NCBI RefSeq assembly: GCF_000158815.1
Contig: NZ_GG657738.1
Span: forward strand, 2,168,551-2,232,550
Direction: 5' to 3'
Length of the DNA stretch: 64,000 nucleotides
Source: Micromonospora sp. ATCC 39149
GTDB lineage: Bacteria > Actinomycetota > Actinomycetes > Mycobacteriales > Micromonosporaceae
Below, piece by piece: positions 52,201 through 62,157 of the stretch (position 1 is its first letter; each line of letters starts with the position of its first letter). The notes beneath the pieces were generated by a model. It was given only the letters and a program-made list of their open reading frames with translations, made no database searches and was not told the DNA's origin. Position numbers and translations under genes: made by a program.

Positions 52201-52632
52201 TCAGCCCTTGGCCCGGCGCGCGTACACCGTGCTGAGCCACCAGATGTGCGCGCCGGTCCAGACCACCACGCCGACGGCGATGCCGATGCAGAGCGGGACC
52301 ATCGCCGACCATCCCGTCGAGGCGACCGCCATCAGCACGCCACCCAGGAGGGTGAACTTCGCGACGTACAGGCCGACCCCGAACGGGAGCACGAGCTGCG
52401 GGTTGCGCGCATCCGCCCAGGCCAGGACCACGGTGGTGAGGACGTAGCTGGCCACGGTCACGGCCACCCCGGCCGCCACGCCCAGCGCCGCGTCCGCCCC
52501 GCCGAGGACGCCGCCCACCACCGCGCCCAGGGCCGCCACGGCGGCGGAGGCGGCCAGCAGCACCGGCAGGTGGCGCAGCCGCCAGCCCCGGTCGTCGGTC
52601 GCCCGCGCCGCGTCCACCACGGGCTCAGCCAC
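52201..52632 (-). CDS. ATP synthase subunit I-like membrane protein
   Basis: This 143-residue protein has four hydrophobic segments ([76 protein letters not shown]). Position at the head of the atp cluster and topology fit the AtpI family. The GTG at 52632 overlaps the glyA end by 8 bp, so it is probably co-transcribed with glyA. Confidence 0.75.
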   Translation of the reverse strand: MAEPVVDAARATDDRGWRLRHLPVLLAASAAVAALGAVVGGVLGGADAALGVAAGVAVTVASYVLTTVVLAWADARNPQLVLPFGVGLYVAKFTLLGGVLMAVASTGWSAMVPLCIGIAVGVVVWTGAHIWWLSTVYARRAKG

Positions 52633-53914
52633 GGGGGTACGCCGGGAAGGCGGCGACCAGCTCGGCCGCGTCGGCGGCGACCCGGGTGAGGGTGTCGACG
52701 CCGCCCGCCGCGGCGGGATCAGCGCGAACCGCGCGGGCGATCAGGGCCGCGACAAGGCGCATCTCCTCCTCGCCCATGCCCTGCGTGGTGACGCTCGGCG
52801 TGCCCACCCGGATGCCCGAGGCGACCATGGGCGGCTGCGGGTCGTACGGGATCGCGTTCTTGTTCAGGGTGATGGCCGCGGCGTCGCAGCGCGCCTCGGC
52901 CTCGGCCCCGGTCACCCCGGCCGCGCGCAGGTCGAGCAGGGCGAGGTGGGTGTCGGTGCCGCCGGAGACCGGCCGCATCCCCTCGGCGGCGAGCCCGGCG
53001 GCGAGCGCGCGGGCGTTGGCCACCACCTGCGCGGCGTACGCCCGGAACTCGGGCTGGGCGGCCTCGCGCAGGGCCACCGCCTTGGCCGCGACGGCGTGCA
53101 TCAGCGGCCCGCCCTGGGTGAACGGGAAGACCGCCTTGTCGATCCGCTGAGCCAGCGACTCCCGGCACAGGATCATGCCGCCGCGCGGGCCGCGCAGCAC
53201 CTTGTGCGTGGTGGCGCAGACGACGTCGGCGTACGGCACCGGCGACGGTACGGCCCGACCGGCGACCAGCCCGATGAAGTGCGCGGCGTCCACCATCAGG
53301 TACGCGCCCACCTCGTCGGCGATTTCCCGGAACCGGGCGAAGTCGATCAGCCGGGGATACGCCGTCGCCCCACAGATGATCATCTTGGGACGGTGGGCCC
53401 GGGCGAGATCACGCACCTCGTCGTAGTCGATCAGCTCGGTGTCCTTGCGGACCCGGTAGCCGACCGTGCCGTACCACTTGCCGGAGAAGTTCACCCGACT
53501 GCCGTGGGTCAGGTGCCCGCCGTGCGGCAGGTCCATCGCCAGCACCGTGTCCCCCGGCTGCACCAACGCGGCGTACGCGGCGAGGTTGGCGTTCGCCCCG
53601 GAGTGCGGCTGGAGGTTGGCGTGCTCGGCGTCGAACAGCTCCTTCGCGCGGGCGATGCCGATCTCCTCCGCCCGGTCCACCTCGGCGCAGCCGCCGTAGT
53701 AGCGCCGGCCCGGGTACCCCTCGGCGTACTTGTTGGTCAGCGTCGAGCCGAGCGCGGCCAGCACCGCCGGGGAGGTCAGGTTCTCGCTGGCGATCAGTTG
53801 CAGGCCGCCGCGCAGCCGGTCCAGCTCGCCGAGCACCACCCCGGCGATCTCCGGATCGATGGTGCTGAGCTGCTCGAAGTCCGGCCCCCAGAAGGTGCTC
53901 CTCGCGTTCTCCAC
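52625..53914 (-). CDS. glyA: serine hydroxymethyltransferase
   Basis: This 429-residue PLP enzyme converts serine and tetrahydrofolate to glycine and methylene-THF. Motifs are [51 protein letters not shown] and the PLP lysine in [18 protein letters not shown]. The GTG at 53914 is preferred because TAGACT lies 8 nt upstream and earlier codons would overlap that promoter. Confidence 0.95.
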   Translation of the reverse strand: MENARSTFWGPDFEQLSTIDPEIAGVVLGELDRLRGGLQLIASENLTSPAVLAALGSTLTNKYAEGYPGRRYYGGCAEVDRAEEIGIARAKELFDAEHANLQPHSGANANLAAYAALVQPGDTVLAMDLPHGGHLTHGSRVNFSGKWYGTVGYRVRKDTELIDYDEVRDLARAHRPKMIICGATAYPRLIDFARFREIADEVGAYLMVDAAHFIGLVAGRAVPSPVPYADVVCATTHKVLRGPRGGMILCRESLAQRIDKAVFPFTQGGPLMHAVAAKAVALREAAQPEFRAYAAQVVANARALAAGLAAEGMRPVSGGTDTHLALLDLRAAGVTGAEAEARCDAAAITLNKNAIPYDPQPPMVASGIRVGTPSVTTQGMGEEEMRLVAALIARAVRADPAAAGGVDTLTRVAADAAELVAAFPAYPRG

Positions 53915-53922
53915 AGCGAAGG

Positions 53923-53928
53923 AGTCTA
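53923..53928 (-). promoter_or_regulatory. -10 element of leaderless glyA
   Basis: On the minus strand TAGACT is followed by CCTTCGCT and the GTG start, with no Shine-Dalgarno. Confidence 0.55.
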
Positions 53929-53949
53929 CGGAGCCGCACACCGGGGGCC

Positions 53950-54055
53950 GTGAGATGCCTCGTCACCGGCGCGACCGGGTACACCGGCGGGCGACCCGCG
54001 CCCCGGCTGCTGGCCGAGGGGCGCCAGGTGCGCTGCCTGGCGGCCACGCCTACCG
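53950..54055 (+). pseudogene. N-terminal relic of an NAD(P)-binding Rossmann (SDR-like) gene
   Basis: A GTG at 53950 starts [20 protein letters not shown] followed by LAEGRQVRCLAATP, a clear Rossmann start (TGATGYxGGRL, then VRCLARNP in intact family members). After about 35 codons the similarity ends abruptly, and the convergent PBP gene begins at 54103. Thr and Pro replace the usual Ile and Leu. It is therefore a decaying fragment, not a functional gene. Confidence 0.7.
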
Positions 54056-54102
54056 GAGGTGGTGTTCCCGTTGCACGCGATCGCCTTCGGCGGGCAGGCG
54101 GT

Positions 54103-56223
54103 TCAGTTGCCGGAGCGGGGGGCCGTGGCGCGCAGGGCCACCGACTCGCTGGGTGGGACGAAGTCGCGTACCGGCTGGTCCCGGAGGCCGTCGTAGAGGG
54201 TGCGGCCGACCAGGTCGACCAGCTCGGCCTGGACCGCCAGGCCGACCGCGTCCCGGGGATCGTCCGGGTTCGCCGCGATCGAGGCGACGGCAAGCTGCGG
54301 AGTGAAGGCGACCACGGTTTCCGTGCCGTTCCCCTCCGAGCTGCCGGTCTTGCCGGCCACCGGCCGGCCCAGCCGGCCGCGCAGGTCCTGGGCGGTGCCG
54401 TCGGAGCAGCCGCCGTACATCGACTGGTCGCCGACCGGGCACCGGGCCGCGTCGGCCGCGCCCCGGGCCACGTCCGTGTCGAGCACCTGCCGGCAGTCCG
54501 GGTGCCCGGCGGCGACCTCCCGCCCGGCGGCGTCGAGGATCCGCACCACCGGCGTGGGCGCGCACCACAGCCCCTCCGCCGCCACCGCCGCGTACGCCCC
54601 GGCGAGGTCGAGCGGGGTGGTGGCGGCGACGCCCAGCGTGAACGGGCCCCACTCCCGCGCGCCGTACCTGGCCAACCGGGCGTCGGACTCGGCGCGCAGC
54701 CGGATGCCGAGCCGCTCGGCCATCTCCACCACCCGGTCCGCGCCGACCCGCTCGGTCAGCCAGGCGAAGTACGTGTTGACCGAGCGGCCGAACGCGTCCC
54801 ACATGGTCCGGTAGCCGTCCATCGCGATCGGGTCGGAGTTGACCGGGCACCAGCGGCCACGGCATTCGGCGGGGCCGCCGGTCACCGGGAAGCGGGTGAC
54901 GATGCGGGGCGGGGCGTCGAAGAGGGTGCCCAGCGGCAGTCCCGCCTCCAGCGCGGCGAGCACCGCGAAGATCTTGAACGTCGACCCGGCCTGGTACCCG
55001 TGGATGGTTCCGCCCCCAGCGACGAGCTGGTTGACGGTGTTCGGGCGGTTGCGCCAGCCCGGCGGGTTCTCCTCGACGCTGTAGTTCCGGTTCACCGCGA
55101 GGGCGAGCACCCGCCCCGTGCCCGGTTGCACCACGGCCGTAGGCGCGGTGCGCGGGTCGTCGACGTCGTAGATCCGCAAGACCTGCTCGGCGGCGGTCCG
55201 CTGCACCGCCGGGTCGAGCGACGTGACGATCCGGAAGCCGCCCCGGCGCAGGGTGCGCTGCCGCTCGTCGGCGGTGGCGCCGAACGCCTGCTGCTCGCTC
55301 CACCACCGGGTGAACCAGTCGCAGAAGAAGCCCCAGTCGTTGTGCTCCTGCGGGACCGCCGTGCAGTCGTTCGGCGTCGCGCTGGGCTTCAGGGCGAGCG
55401 GCTCGGCCTTCGCCACCGCGGCCACGTCGGGCGCGACCTGGCCGGTTTCGACCAGCCGGTCCAGCACGTACGTCCGGCGGGCCAGCGCCGCGTCGGCGTC
55501 GCCGTTGATCGGGTCGTCGGTGTGCGGCGAGCGCACCAGCCCGGCCAGCAGGGCCGACTCGGCCAGGGTGAGCTGCGCCGGCAGCTTGGAGAAGTACCGC
55601 TTGCTGGCCGCACCCACCCCGTACGCGCCCGCGCCGAAGTAGGCGATGTTGAGGTAGCCGGCGAGGATCTGGTCCTTGCTCATCTCGCGCTCCAGCGCCA
55701 GGGCGTACCGCATCTCCTTGATTTTGCGGCTGAGGGTGACCTCGGTGGCCTTGGCCCGCTCCTCCTCGGTCAGCCCAGGGTCGCTGGCGAGCACGTTGCG
55801 CACGTACTGCATGGTCAGGGTCGACGCGCCCTGCCGGGGCGCGCCGTCGCGCCGGTTGGCGGTGAACGCCCGGACCACGCCCCGCACGTCCACGCCCGGG
55901 TGCTCGTAGAAGCGGACGTCCTCGGCGGCGACCACGGCCTGACGCATCGCCGGCGCCACCTGGGCCAGCGGCACGTCGACCCGGTCCTCGGTGTAGAAGG
56001 ACGTGATCAGAGTGCGGCCGTCGTTGGCGTAGAGGGTGGACCGTTGCGCCGTCGGCGGCGTGAGCAGCGACGCCGGCAGGTCCGACCACGGCTCGGTGAT
56101 TCCCCGGATGCCGATCCCGAAGACCAGGGCGGCCGGCAGTGCGGCCACCGCGAGCGCCAGCCCGGCGAGCACGCCGGCGATCACGATGGTCATCAGCTTG
56201 TTGAGACGACAGGCCCGGATCAT
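54103..56223 (-). CDS. bifunctional class A penicillin-binding protein
   Basis: This 706-residue protein polymerises and cross-links peptidoglycan. One N-terminal transmembrane helix (about 11-40) precedes a GT51 glycosyltransferase domain with Glu101 in AAEDVRFYEHPG, RQGASTLTMQYVRN and RKIKEMRYALALE. The transpeptidase domain has S414-T-F-K417, S481-V-N483 and K625-T-G. QGASTLTMQ replaces the commoner QGGSTITQQ. A Cys-rich segment (residues 454-610) may form disulfides. It stands where other actinobacteria have rfe between glyA and the tsaC group. Confidence 0.92.
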   Translation of the reverse strand: MIRACRLNKLMTIVIAGVLAGLALAVAALPAALVFGIGIRGITEPWSDLPASLLTPPTAQRSTLYANDGRTLITSFYTEDRVDVPLAQVAPAMRQAVVAAEDVRFYEHPGVDVRGVVRAFTANRRDGAPRQGASTLTMQYVRNVLASDPGLTEEERAKATEVTLSRKIKEMRYALALEREMSKDQILAGYLNIAYFGAGAYGVGAASKRYFSKLPAQLTLAESALLAGLVRSPHTDDPINGDADAALARRTYVLDRLVETGQVAPDVAAVAKAEPLALKPSATPNDCTAVPQEHNDWGFFCDWFTRWWSEQQAFGATADERQRTLRRGGFRIVTSLDPAVQRTAAEQVLRIYDVDDPRTAPTAVVQPGTGRVLALAVNRNYSVEENPPGWRNRPNTVNQLVAGGGTIHGYQAGSTFKIFAVLAALEAGLPLGTLFDAPPRIVTRFPVTGGPAECRGRWCPVNSDPIAMDGYRTMWDAFGRSVNTYFAWLTERVGADRVVEMAERLGIRLRAESDARLARYGAREWGPFTLGVAATTPLDLAGAYAAVAAEGLWCAPTPVVRILDAAGREVAAGHPDCRQVLDTDVARGAADAARCPVGDQSMYGGCSDGTAQDLRGRLGRPVAGKTGSSEGNGTETVVAFTPQLAVASIAANPDDPRDAVGLAVQAELVDLVGRTLYDGLRDQPVRDFVPPSESVALRATAPRSGN

Positions 56224-56514
56224 CAGCTCTCCCCGCAGGAGCCGGTCAGGTGCGGACCCGTTCAGAATGACCCGGGCGGCAGCGCACCCGGCCGGTTTTC
56301 CCCAAAGGGGGACGAATTTCGCGAGAAAGACACGCGACGCGCCGGAGCCGCCGTGCCGAAGCCACCGCGCCGCGCCCTCGCCGAAGCCGCAGCGCCGTCA
56401 GGGCAGGACGGCAGCGCCCCGTCAGGGGGCAGGACAAGCATCGCCCTGTCAGGGCTGGGCAGCATCGCTGTCAGGGCTGGGCAGCAGCGCTGTCAGGGCT
56501 GGGCAGCAGCGCTG
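56224..56514. other. intergenic region with a 22-bp tandem repeat
   Basis: CTGTCAGGGCTGGGCAGCAG-type units (22 bp) occur at 56446-56467, 56468-56489 and 56490-56511, with a partial fourth unit to 56523 that runs over the ptp stop codon. Related GTCAGGG-GCAGGA sequence precedes them (from about 56400). No gene is seen in this stretch. Confidence 0.75.
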
Positions 56515-57126
56515 TCAGGGCAGCAGGGCGGCGGCCAGGGGGTGGACGGTCTCCTCGATCTCGTCGGCGACCCGGCTGAAGCACTGGTCGCCGCGCCCCC
56601 ACGGGTCGTCGAGGTCGTCGGTGTGCAGCGGGGCCGCGCCCTGCCGGGCGGCGTGCGCGGCGGCCACCAGGGCCACGCCCCGGGCGTACACGGCGTCCCC
56701 CGTGGCGTCGGCCGGGGGCAGCCCGGCGGCGTCGACCGCCGCCAGCAGCCGGCCGAACTCACCGAGCACGAACGTGCGGGGCGCGGCGTCGGGGCGTAGC
56801 GCCACCACGTACTCCTGCTGGTCGGCGGTGGCGGTGAGCACCAGGTCCGCCGCGTCGATGAGGTCGGAGCGCAGCTTGCGGGCGGCGAAGCCGTCCACGT
56901 CGCCGCCCCGGGACACCACCTGACGGGCCGCCGGCGGGTTCATCTCCTCGCCCGCGTGCCAGCCGCCGGTGCCTGCGCTGTGGCTGTGCAGCAGCCCGTC
57001 CGCGCCGATCGGGTCGATGCCGCGCCGCGTCAGCCGCTCGCGGACGGCCAGCGCCAGCAGCCGCTCCGCCATCGGTGAGCGGCAGATGTTTCCCATGCAG
57101 ACGTGCAGGACGGTGAACGGCGGCAC
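56515..57126 (-). CDS. low-molecular-weight protein-tyrosine phosphatase
   Basis: This 203-residue phosphatase has the P-loop C10-MGNIC-R16-S and the general-acid loop DDLDDPWG. It is longer than typical members (about 160) through insertions such as PDAAPRTFVLGEF and GLPPADATGDAVYARG. The GTG at 57126 abuts the tsaC stop (TGAGTG). Its place beside tsaC is conserved in Streptomyces. The 3' end lies in a tandem repeat. Confidence 0.9.
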   Translation of the reverse strand: MPPFTVLHVCMGNICRSPMAERLLALAVRERLTRRGIDPIGADGLLHSHSAGTGGWHAGEEMNPPAARQVVSRGGDVDGFAARKLRSDLIDAADLVLTATADQQEYVVALRPDAAPRTFVLGEFGRLLAAVDAAGLPPADATGDAVYARGVALVAAAHAARQGAAPLHTDDLDDPWGRGDQCFSRVADEIEETVHPLAAALLP

Positions 57127-57771
57127 TCAGCCCACCTGGCTCTCGACGATGTCCGGCACGACGTCCCGCAGCTTCTCGACCGGGATCGCCCCGGCGCGCA
57201 GCAGCCTCGGCACCTCGCCGGTGAGGTCGACGATGGTGCTCGGCACCGGATCGGGACACGGCCCGGCCTCCAGGTACGCCCGGACGGTGTACCCGAGCTG
57301 CTCCCGGGCCGCCTCGGCGGTCACCGCCGCCGGCTGGCCGACCTTGTTGGCCGACGCCACCGCCATCGGGCCGGTCTCCCGCAGCACCTCCAGGGCCACC
57401 GGGTGCAGCGGCATCCGGACCGCGACGGTGCCGCTGTCGTCGCCGAGGTCCCACGACAGGCTCGGCGAGTGCTCCACCACGATCGTGAGCGCGCCCGGCC
57501 AGAACGCCTCGACCAGGTCGCGGGCCGACCGGGGCAGCGTGAAGACCAGGCCGTCGAGGGTGTGGCGGGACCCGATCAGCACCGGGGGCGCCTGCCGGGT
57601 TCCGCCCTTGGCATCCGAGAGCGCCTTCACCGCGTACGGGGTGAAGGCGTCCGCGCCGATCCCGTAGACCGTGTCCGTCGGCAGGACGACCAGCTCGCCG
57701 TTCTTGACCGCCTCGATGGCAGCGGCGATGCCGCGGTCCCGGTCGGCGAGCGACCGACAGTCGTAGAGCAT
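57127..57771 (-). CDS. tsaC: L-threonylcarbamoyladenylate synthase (Sua5/YrdC)
   Basis: This 214-residue YrdC-fold enzyme makes threonylcarbamoyl-AMP for the t6A37 modification of ANN-decoding tRNAs. Motifs are VVLPTDTVYGIGADAF, KGGTRQAPPVLIGS, WPGALTIVVEHS, VAVRMPLHP, MAVASANKVGQPA and VPSTIVDLTG. SANKVGQPA is a slight variant of SANxSGxP. The ATG overlaps the prmC stop by one base. Confidence 0.93.
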   Translation of the reverse strand: MLYDCRSLADRDRGIAAAIEAVKNGELVVLPTDTVYGIGADAFTPYAVKALSDAKGGTRQAPPVLIGSRHTLDGLVFTLPRSARDLVEAFWPGALTIVVEHSPSLSWDLGDDSGTVAVRMPLHPVALEVLRETGPMAVASANKVGQPAAVTAEAAREQLGYTVRAYLEAGPCPDPVPSTIVDLTGEVPRLLRAGAIPVEKLRDVVPDIVESQVG

Positions 57772-58814
57772 CACGAGGAGCCAGTCTGCCACGCCCCGGC
57801 CCGGTCGGTGTCCTCGGCGTGAACGGGTCCCACAGGTCCGGATCCGCCCGCCGCCCCCGGCGTGCGGCAGGATGCCGGAGATCGGCGGCGGGCGGTCGCG
57901 AACCGGGGCCGTCCGGCCAGGTCCCGGTGCTCCACGATCTCCTCGTACCGGCCGTCGGCGGCCAGTAGCGCGGGCACCGCCGCGCCGTGGGTGTCGTCGT
58001 GCTCGACACCGAGCACCCCGCCGGGGCGGAGTAGCTGTGCGGCGCGGGCCAGCACCGGCCGGATCACGTCCAGCCCGTCCGCACCGCCGAAGACCGCCTC
58101 GTCCGGGTCGTGCGCCGCCACCTCCGGGGGCACCTGGACGGCCCGCGGCACGTACGGCGGGTTGCACAGCAACACGTCCACCCGCCCGACCAGCTCGCCG
58201 AGCAGGCCCGGATCGGTGACGTCGGCGGCCACCACCTCGACCGGCCGGTCCCCTGCGGCGGCCCGGTCGGCCGCGTTACGGCGCAGCCACGCCAGCGCCG
58301 CCGGGGACCGCTCCACGGCCACCACCCGGGCGGCGGGTGCCTCCTGGGCCACCGCGAGGGCGATCGCTCCCGACCCGCTGCACAAATCGACGACCAGCGG
58401 CCCACCGGTCGCCCCCTGGCCGCCCCCAGCCGTGGGATCGCAGGCCCGCAGCCGGGCCTGGTCTACGCCCCAGCCGGCGAGCAGCTCGGTCTCCGGCCGG
58501 GGCACGAAGACGCCCGGACCGACCGCCAGCTCCAGGTGCCGGAAGGCGGCTTTGCCGGTGAGGTGTTGCAGCGGCTCCCGGGCCACCCGGCGGGCGACCA
58601 GGGCGTCGTACCGCTCGAGCTGGTCGGGGCTGAGGCGGTCGGCCAGCGCCAGCCGCCCCCGGGGCACGCCCAGCACGTGGGCGGCGAGCAGCTCGGCCTC
58701 GACGCGAGGCGACTCGATCCCCGCCGTGGCGAGAAGGCGGGCGGCGCGGGCCACCGCCACCGTGGGCTGACGGCGTTCTGACCCTTCGGACGGGTGTTGC
58801 GGACGGGAGGTCAC
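57771..58814 (-). CDS. prmC: peptide chain release factor N5-glutamine methyltransferase
   Basis: This 347-residue SAM-dependent enzyme methylates the GGQ glutamine of release factors; its target PrfA is encoded nearby. The N-terminal helical domain and VFVPRPETELL precede the Rossmann core VVDLCSGSGAIALA, the catalytic NPPY (LLCNPPYVPR) and DEAVFGGADGLDVIRPVL. About 45 extra Pro/Gly/Arg-rich residues follow the domain. The GTG at 58814 is preferred because CATGAT lies 6 nt upstream (leaderless). Confidence 0.92.
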   Translation of the reverse strand: MTSRPQHPSEGSERRQPTVAVARAARLLATAGIESPRVEAELLAAHVLGVPRGRLALADRLSPDQLERYDALVARRVAREPLQHLTGKAAFRHLELAVGPGVFVPRPETELLAGWGVDQARLRACDPTAGGGQGATGGPLVVDLCSGSGAIALAVAQEAPAARVVAVERSPAALAWLRRNAADRAAAGDRPVEVVAADVTDPGLLGELVGRVDVLLCNPPYVPRAVQVPPEVAAHDPDEAVFGGADGLDVIRPVLARAAQLLRPGGVLGVEHDDTHGAAVPALLAADGRYEEIVEHRDLAGRPRFATARRRSPASCRTPGAAGGSGPVGPVHAEDTDRAGAWQTGSS

Positions 58815-58888
58815 GACATAATCATGAAGCGTCGCGGGCCGCGCCATGAGTTGGTGCGTCCCTCCGCACACCGACAGGGAGGTCGCGC

Positions 58889-60439
58889 GTGGGGTGGCTC
58901 AACCGGGTCAACGACCAGGTTGACGTCCTGACACGGGCTCGCGCGCTTCAGGAGGTTAGTCGCTCCGCCGAGTCGTGCCTCCTGCTCGACGGGGTGATCC
59001 GCAGCACCGGCGACCCGTACGCCCGGGCCGACGCGCTCGTGCAGCGCCTGTCCGCGTTGATCAATCTCGGGCGCACCGCCGAGTACACCCGGGCCATCGA
59101 GGAGGCGTCCGCCGCCGTGCGGGACCTCGCCGAGCCGTACCTGCACGGGCACCTCAACGCGCTGGCCGCGCTCGCCGCTCACCATCAGGGGGCGCTCGAC
59201 CGGTGCGTCACCCACCTGGTGAAGGCGGCCCGGGCGCTGGGGGCGGTCGAGGACCCGGACCGGGACACCGCCTGGGGCTGGCACGACCTCGCGATGGCCT
59301 ACTCCTACCTGAGCTTCCACGGGTACGCGCTCGGCGCCATCGAGCGCGCCCGCCAGCTCGGGCTGGCCGCCGGCATCCCCGAGGAGACCTTCGCCGCGCC
59401 CGGCATCCGGCTGCGCAACGCGGTCGCCCTCGACCACAACGGCGACAGCGACGGCTGCCTGCGGGTGCTCCGGGACGTCGCCGCCGACCTGGGCCGGTTC
59501 CTGCGCGGCGGGCGGGCCGACGAGCTGCGCCCGAGCAGCCTGGCCGCGTACGGCTACGCTGCCGCCCGCCGGGCCGCCCTCGGCGACCAGGTGGAGACCG
59601 CCACCGACGCCGACCCGAACCGGCTGCTCGGCCACGGCGCGGACAGCGCCCGGGCCCGGGACATGCGCCAGCTCGGCCAGGTGTGCCTGGCCATCGCGGC
59701 CGGCAACCCGATCGAGGCGATCACCCGGCTCGACACCGCCCGGGTCTCCAACGAGACGCTCGGCGCGGCCGAGCGGGCCCGGCTGCGCAGCATCGCGTAC
59801 GGCCGGGCCGGCGACCACGCGGCGGCCCACCGGGCCGACCGGCACGCGTTCCGGCTCGCCGCGCAGCGCAACGACCGGCTGCGGGACGTCTACATCGACG
59901 GCATCGCCGCCCGGATCGACCACGAGGAGATGCGGCGGGAGGCTGCCCGGTTCGAGGGCGAGGCGCTCACCGACCCGCTGACCGGCCTGCCCAACCGTCG
60001 CCGGCTGGAGCGCTACATCGCGGCCGTGGTGGCCGGGGGCGAGCGGGTGGTCATCGGGGTCTGCGACCTGGACGGCTTCAAGGCGGTCAACACCCGCCAC
60101 GGCCACCACTCCGGCGACCTGGTTCTCCAGCGCATCGCCGGGGTGATCAACCGGGTCATGCGCCGGGGCGACTTCGTGGCCCGCTACGGCGGCGACGAGT
60201 TCGTGGTGGTGCTCTCCGGGGCGGGAATGACCGAGGCGGCCGAGGTGGCCCGCCGCATCGAGGCGGCAGTGCGCACCGAGGACTGGGAGGCCCTGGTGCC
60301 CGGCACCCCGGTCGGGGTGACCATAGGCTTCGCCGAGGTCAGGGCCAGCGGCCCTGGCCTGCGCGACGCGCTCGGCGCGGCGTTCGAGACCGCCGACCGG
60401 GAGATGCTGGCCGCCAAGAACCGCTCCCGCGCCTCCTGA
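58889..60439 (+). CDS. TPR-GGDEF diguanylate cyclase
   Basis: This 516-residue cytosolic protein makes c-di-GMP. TPR-like helical repeats occupy about 1-345. A GGDEF domain follows a signalling helix (DHEEMRREAARFEGEALTDPLTGLPNRRRLERY), with active site RYGGDEF and, five residues upstream, the RRGD inhibitory I-site (RxxD). Feedback inhibition is therefore likely. The GTG at 58889 has AGGGAGG 7 nt upstream. No EAL domain is present. Divergent from prmC. Confidence 0.92.
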   Translation: MGWLNRVNDQVDVLTRARALQEVSRSAESCLLLDGVIRSTGDPYARADALVQRLSALINLGRTAEYTRAIEEASAAVRDLAEPYLHGHLNALAALAAHHQGALDRCVTHLVKAARALGAVEDPDRDTAWGWHDLAMAYSYLSFHGYALGAIERARQLGLAAGIPEETFAAPGIRLRNAVALDHNGDSDGCLRVLRDVAADLGRFLRGGRADELRPSSLAAYGYAAARRAALGDQVETATDADPNRLLGHGADSARARDMRQLGQVCLAIAAGNPIEAITRLDTARVSNETLGAAERARLRSIAYGRAGDHAAAHRADRHAFRLAAQRNDRLRDVYIDGIAARIDHEEMRREAARFEGEALTDPLTGLPNRRRLERYIAAVVAGGERVVIGVCDLDGFKAVNTRHGHHSGDLVLQRIAGVINRVMRRGDFVARYGGDEFVVVLSGAGMTEAAEVARRIEAAVRTEDWEALVPGTPVGVTIGFAEVRASGPGLRDALGAAFETADREMLAAKNRSRAS

Positions 60440-60532
60440 AGCCAGGGGGCCACCTCCGGTGCGGTAACGGCCGGTCGGCCCCTGCCCACCTCTACCTCAG
60501 GTGCGGTAGCCGCAGATCGGCCCGGCCCCGCC

Positions 60533-61621
60533 TCAGCGGCGGGTCAGCTCCGTGTCGCCGGCCAGTCGGGCGGCGCGATCGGCGTCGGCCAGGGCGTCCA
60601 GCACACCGTCCAGCTCGCCGGCGAGGGCCAGGTCGAGGTTGTACGCCGTGTAGCCGATCCGGTGGTCGGTGATCCGGTTCTGCGGGAAGTTGTACGTGCG
60701 GATGCGCTCCGAGCGGTCCACGGTACGCACCTGCGCCTTGCGGGCGTCCGAGGCGGCGGCGTCGGCCTGCTCCTGGGCGGCGGCCAGCAGCCGGGCCCGC
60801 AGGATGCGCATCGCCTGCTCGCGGTTCTGTAGCTGAGACTTCTCGTTCTGGCAGGAGACGACGATCCCGGTCGGCACGTGGGTGATCCGCACCGCCGAGT
60901 CGGTGGTGTTCACGGACTGCCCGCCCGGCCCGGACGAGCGGAACACGTCGATCCGCAGGTCGTTCGGGTCGACGCTCACGTCGACGTCCTCGGCCTCGGG
61001 CAGCACCAGCACGCCGGCGGCGCTGGTGTGGATGCGTCCCTGCGACTCGGTGACCGGGACGCGCTGCACCCGGTGCACCCCGCCCTCCCACTTGAGTCGC
61101 GACCACACACCGTTGCCGCCCTCCGGGACGCCCTTGGTCTTGATCGCCAGCGAGACGTCCTTGACCCCGCCCAGGTCGGAGTCCTGCGCGTCGATGACCT
61201 CGGTGAGCCAGCCGCGACGTTCGGCGTACCGGGTGTACATCCGCAGCAGGTCCCCGGCGAACAGGGCGGACTCCTCGCCGCCCTCGCCGGCCTTGATCTC
61301 GACGATCACGTCCTTGGCGTCGTGCGGGTCGCGCGGGATCAGCAGCTCGGCGAGGCGTTCCTCCAGTGCGGGCAGCCCGGCGGCGATGGACTCCGTCTCG
61401 GCGGCGAAGGACGGGTCCTCGGCGGCCAGTTCCCGCGCCGCGGCCAGGTCGGCGCGGGCCTGCTCCAGCTCGGCAGCCGCCTTGTGCAGTGGCGACAGCT
61501 CCGCGTAGCGGCGTCCGACCCGACGGGCGGCGTTCTGGTCCGCGTGGATCGCCGGGTCCGCGAGGCGCTTCTCCAGCTCGGCGTACTCGTCGAGGAGGGC
61601 CGCCAACCGCTCACTGCTCAT
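60533..61621 (-). CDS. prfA: peptide chain release factor 1
   Basis: This 362-residue factor terminates translation at UAA and UAG. GGQ lies in [42 protein letters not shown] and [14 protein letters not shown] are typical. The ATG at 61621 has AAGGAG about 11 nt upstream. It follows rpmE after a terminator hairpin. Confidence 0.97.
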   Translation of the reverse strand: MSSERLAALLDEYAELEKRLADPAIHADQNAARRVGRRYAELSPLHKAAAELEQARADLAAARELAAEDPSFAAETESIAAGLPALEERLAELLIPRDPHDAKDVIVEIKAGEGGEESALFAGDLLRMYTRYAERRGWLTEVIDAQDSDLGGVKDVSLAIKTKGVPEGGNGVWSRLKWEGGVHRVQRVPVTESQGRIHTSAAGVLVLPEAEDVDVSVDPNDLRIDVFRSSGPGGQSVNTTDSAVRITHVPTGIVVSCQNEKSQLQNREQAMRILRARLLAAAQEQADAAASDARKAQVRTVDRSERIRTYNFPQNRITDHRIGYTAYNLDLALAGELDGVLDALADADRAARLAGDTELTRR

Positions 61622-61688
61622 GCTCGGGGTGCTCCTTCGACGACGGGGGCCGACCGGCGACAACCGGACGTGCGGGGCAATACGGACA

Positions 61689-61723
61689 GCGCCCGCGCCC
61701 GGCAGGAAGCCGGACGCGGGCGC
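61689..61723 (-). terminator. terminator between rpmE and prfA
   Basis: GCGCCCGCGCCCGGC (61689-61703) pairs with GCCGGACGCGGGCGC (61709-61723) with one mismatch around AGGAA. Confidence 0.7.
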
Positions 61724-61734
61724 CGAACGTGGAG

Positions 61735-61959
61735 CTACTTGGCCTTCTTGGCCTGAACCTTGGCGTACTTCTGCTGGAACTTGGCGACCCGGCCGGCCGT
61801 GTCGAGAACGCGCTGCTTACCGGTGTAGAACGGGTGGCAGGCGCTGCAGGTCTCGACGTGGATGGAACCGCCCTTGGCGGTGCTGCGGGTCGTGAAGGTG
61901 CTGCCGCAGGAGCAGCTGACCGCGGTGGTCGTGTACTCCGGGTGGATGTTGGGCTTCAT
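61735..61959 (-). CDS. rpmE: ribosomal protein bL31, zinc-binding form
   Basis: This 74-residue large-subunit protein has Cys16, Cys18, Cys38 and Cys41 (CSCG and CSACH), which form the zinc ribbon of the C+ type. The ATG at 61959 has GAGG just upstream. Confidence 0.96.
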   Translation of the reverse strand: MKPNIHPEYTTTAVSCSCGSTFTTRSTAKGGSIHVETCSACHPFYTGKQRVLDTAGRVAKFQQKYAKVQAKKAK

Positions 61960-62005
61960 GTCGCCTCGGTCCTCTCGCTTGGTGGTCGCCGGGTCGCCGT
62001 GCGGC

Positions 62006-62028
62006 CCCGACGCGTGGCGCGCGTCGGG
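62006..62028 (-). promoter_or_regulatory. hairpin in the rpmE leader, candidate L31 autoregulatory structure
   Basis: CCCGACGCG and CGCGTCGGG surround five bases, 47-69 nt before the rpmE ATG. Actinobacterial L31 mRNAs are known to carry leader structures; whether this matches that consensus was not tested. Confidence 0.4.
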
Positions 62029-62157
62029 CTCGGGCGTGAACCGGAACCGGTGGCCGATTGACCAGTGTGCCATGGGCATGAGCCGACCCCCCAGGCGGGC
62101 CGCACAGCAGGTCCGGCTTCGTCAACGTGCCTGTCCCCTCCCGCATTCCCACGACGC

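Noticed and set aside
52142-52312. N-terminal extension of the AtpZ-like gene into the upstream subunit I region
   Set aside because: The extension is Arg/His-rich without similarity, while the ATG at 52018 gives the normal two-helix protein.
56234-56525. CRISPR-like array
   Set aside because: The 22-bp units are directly adjacent without spacers and there are no cas genes.
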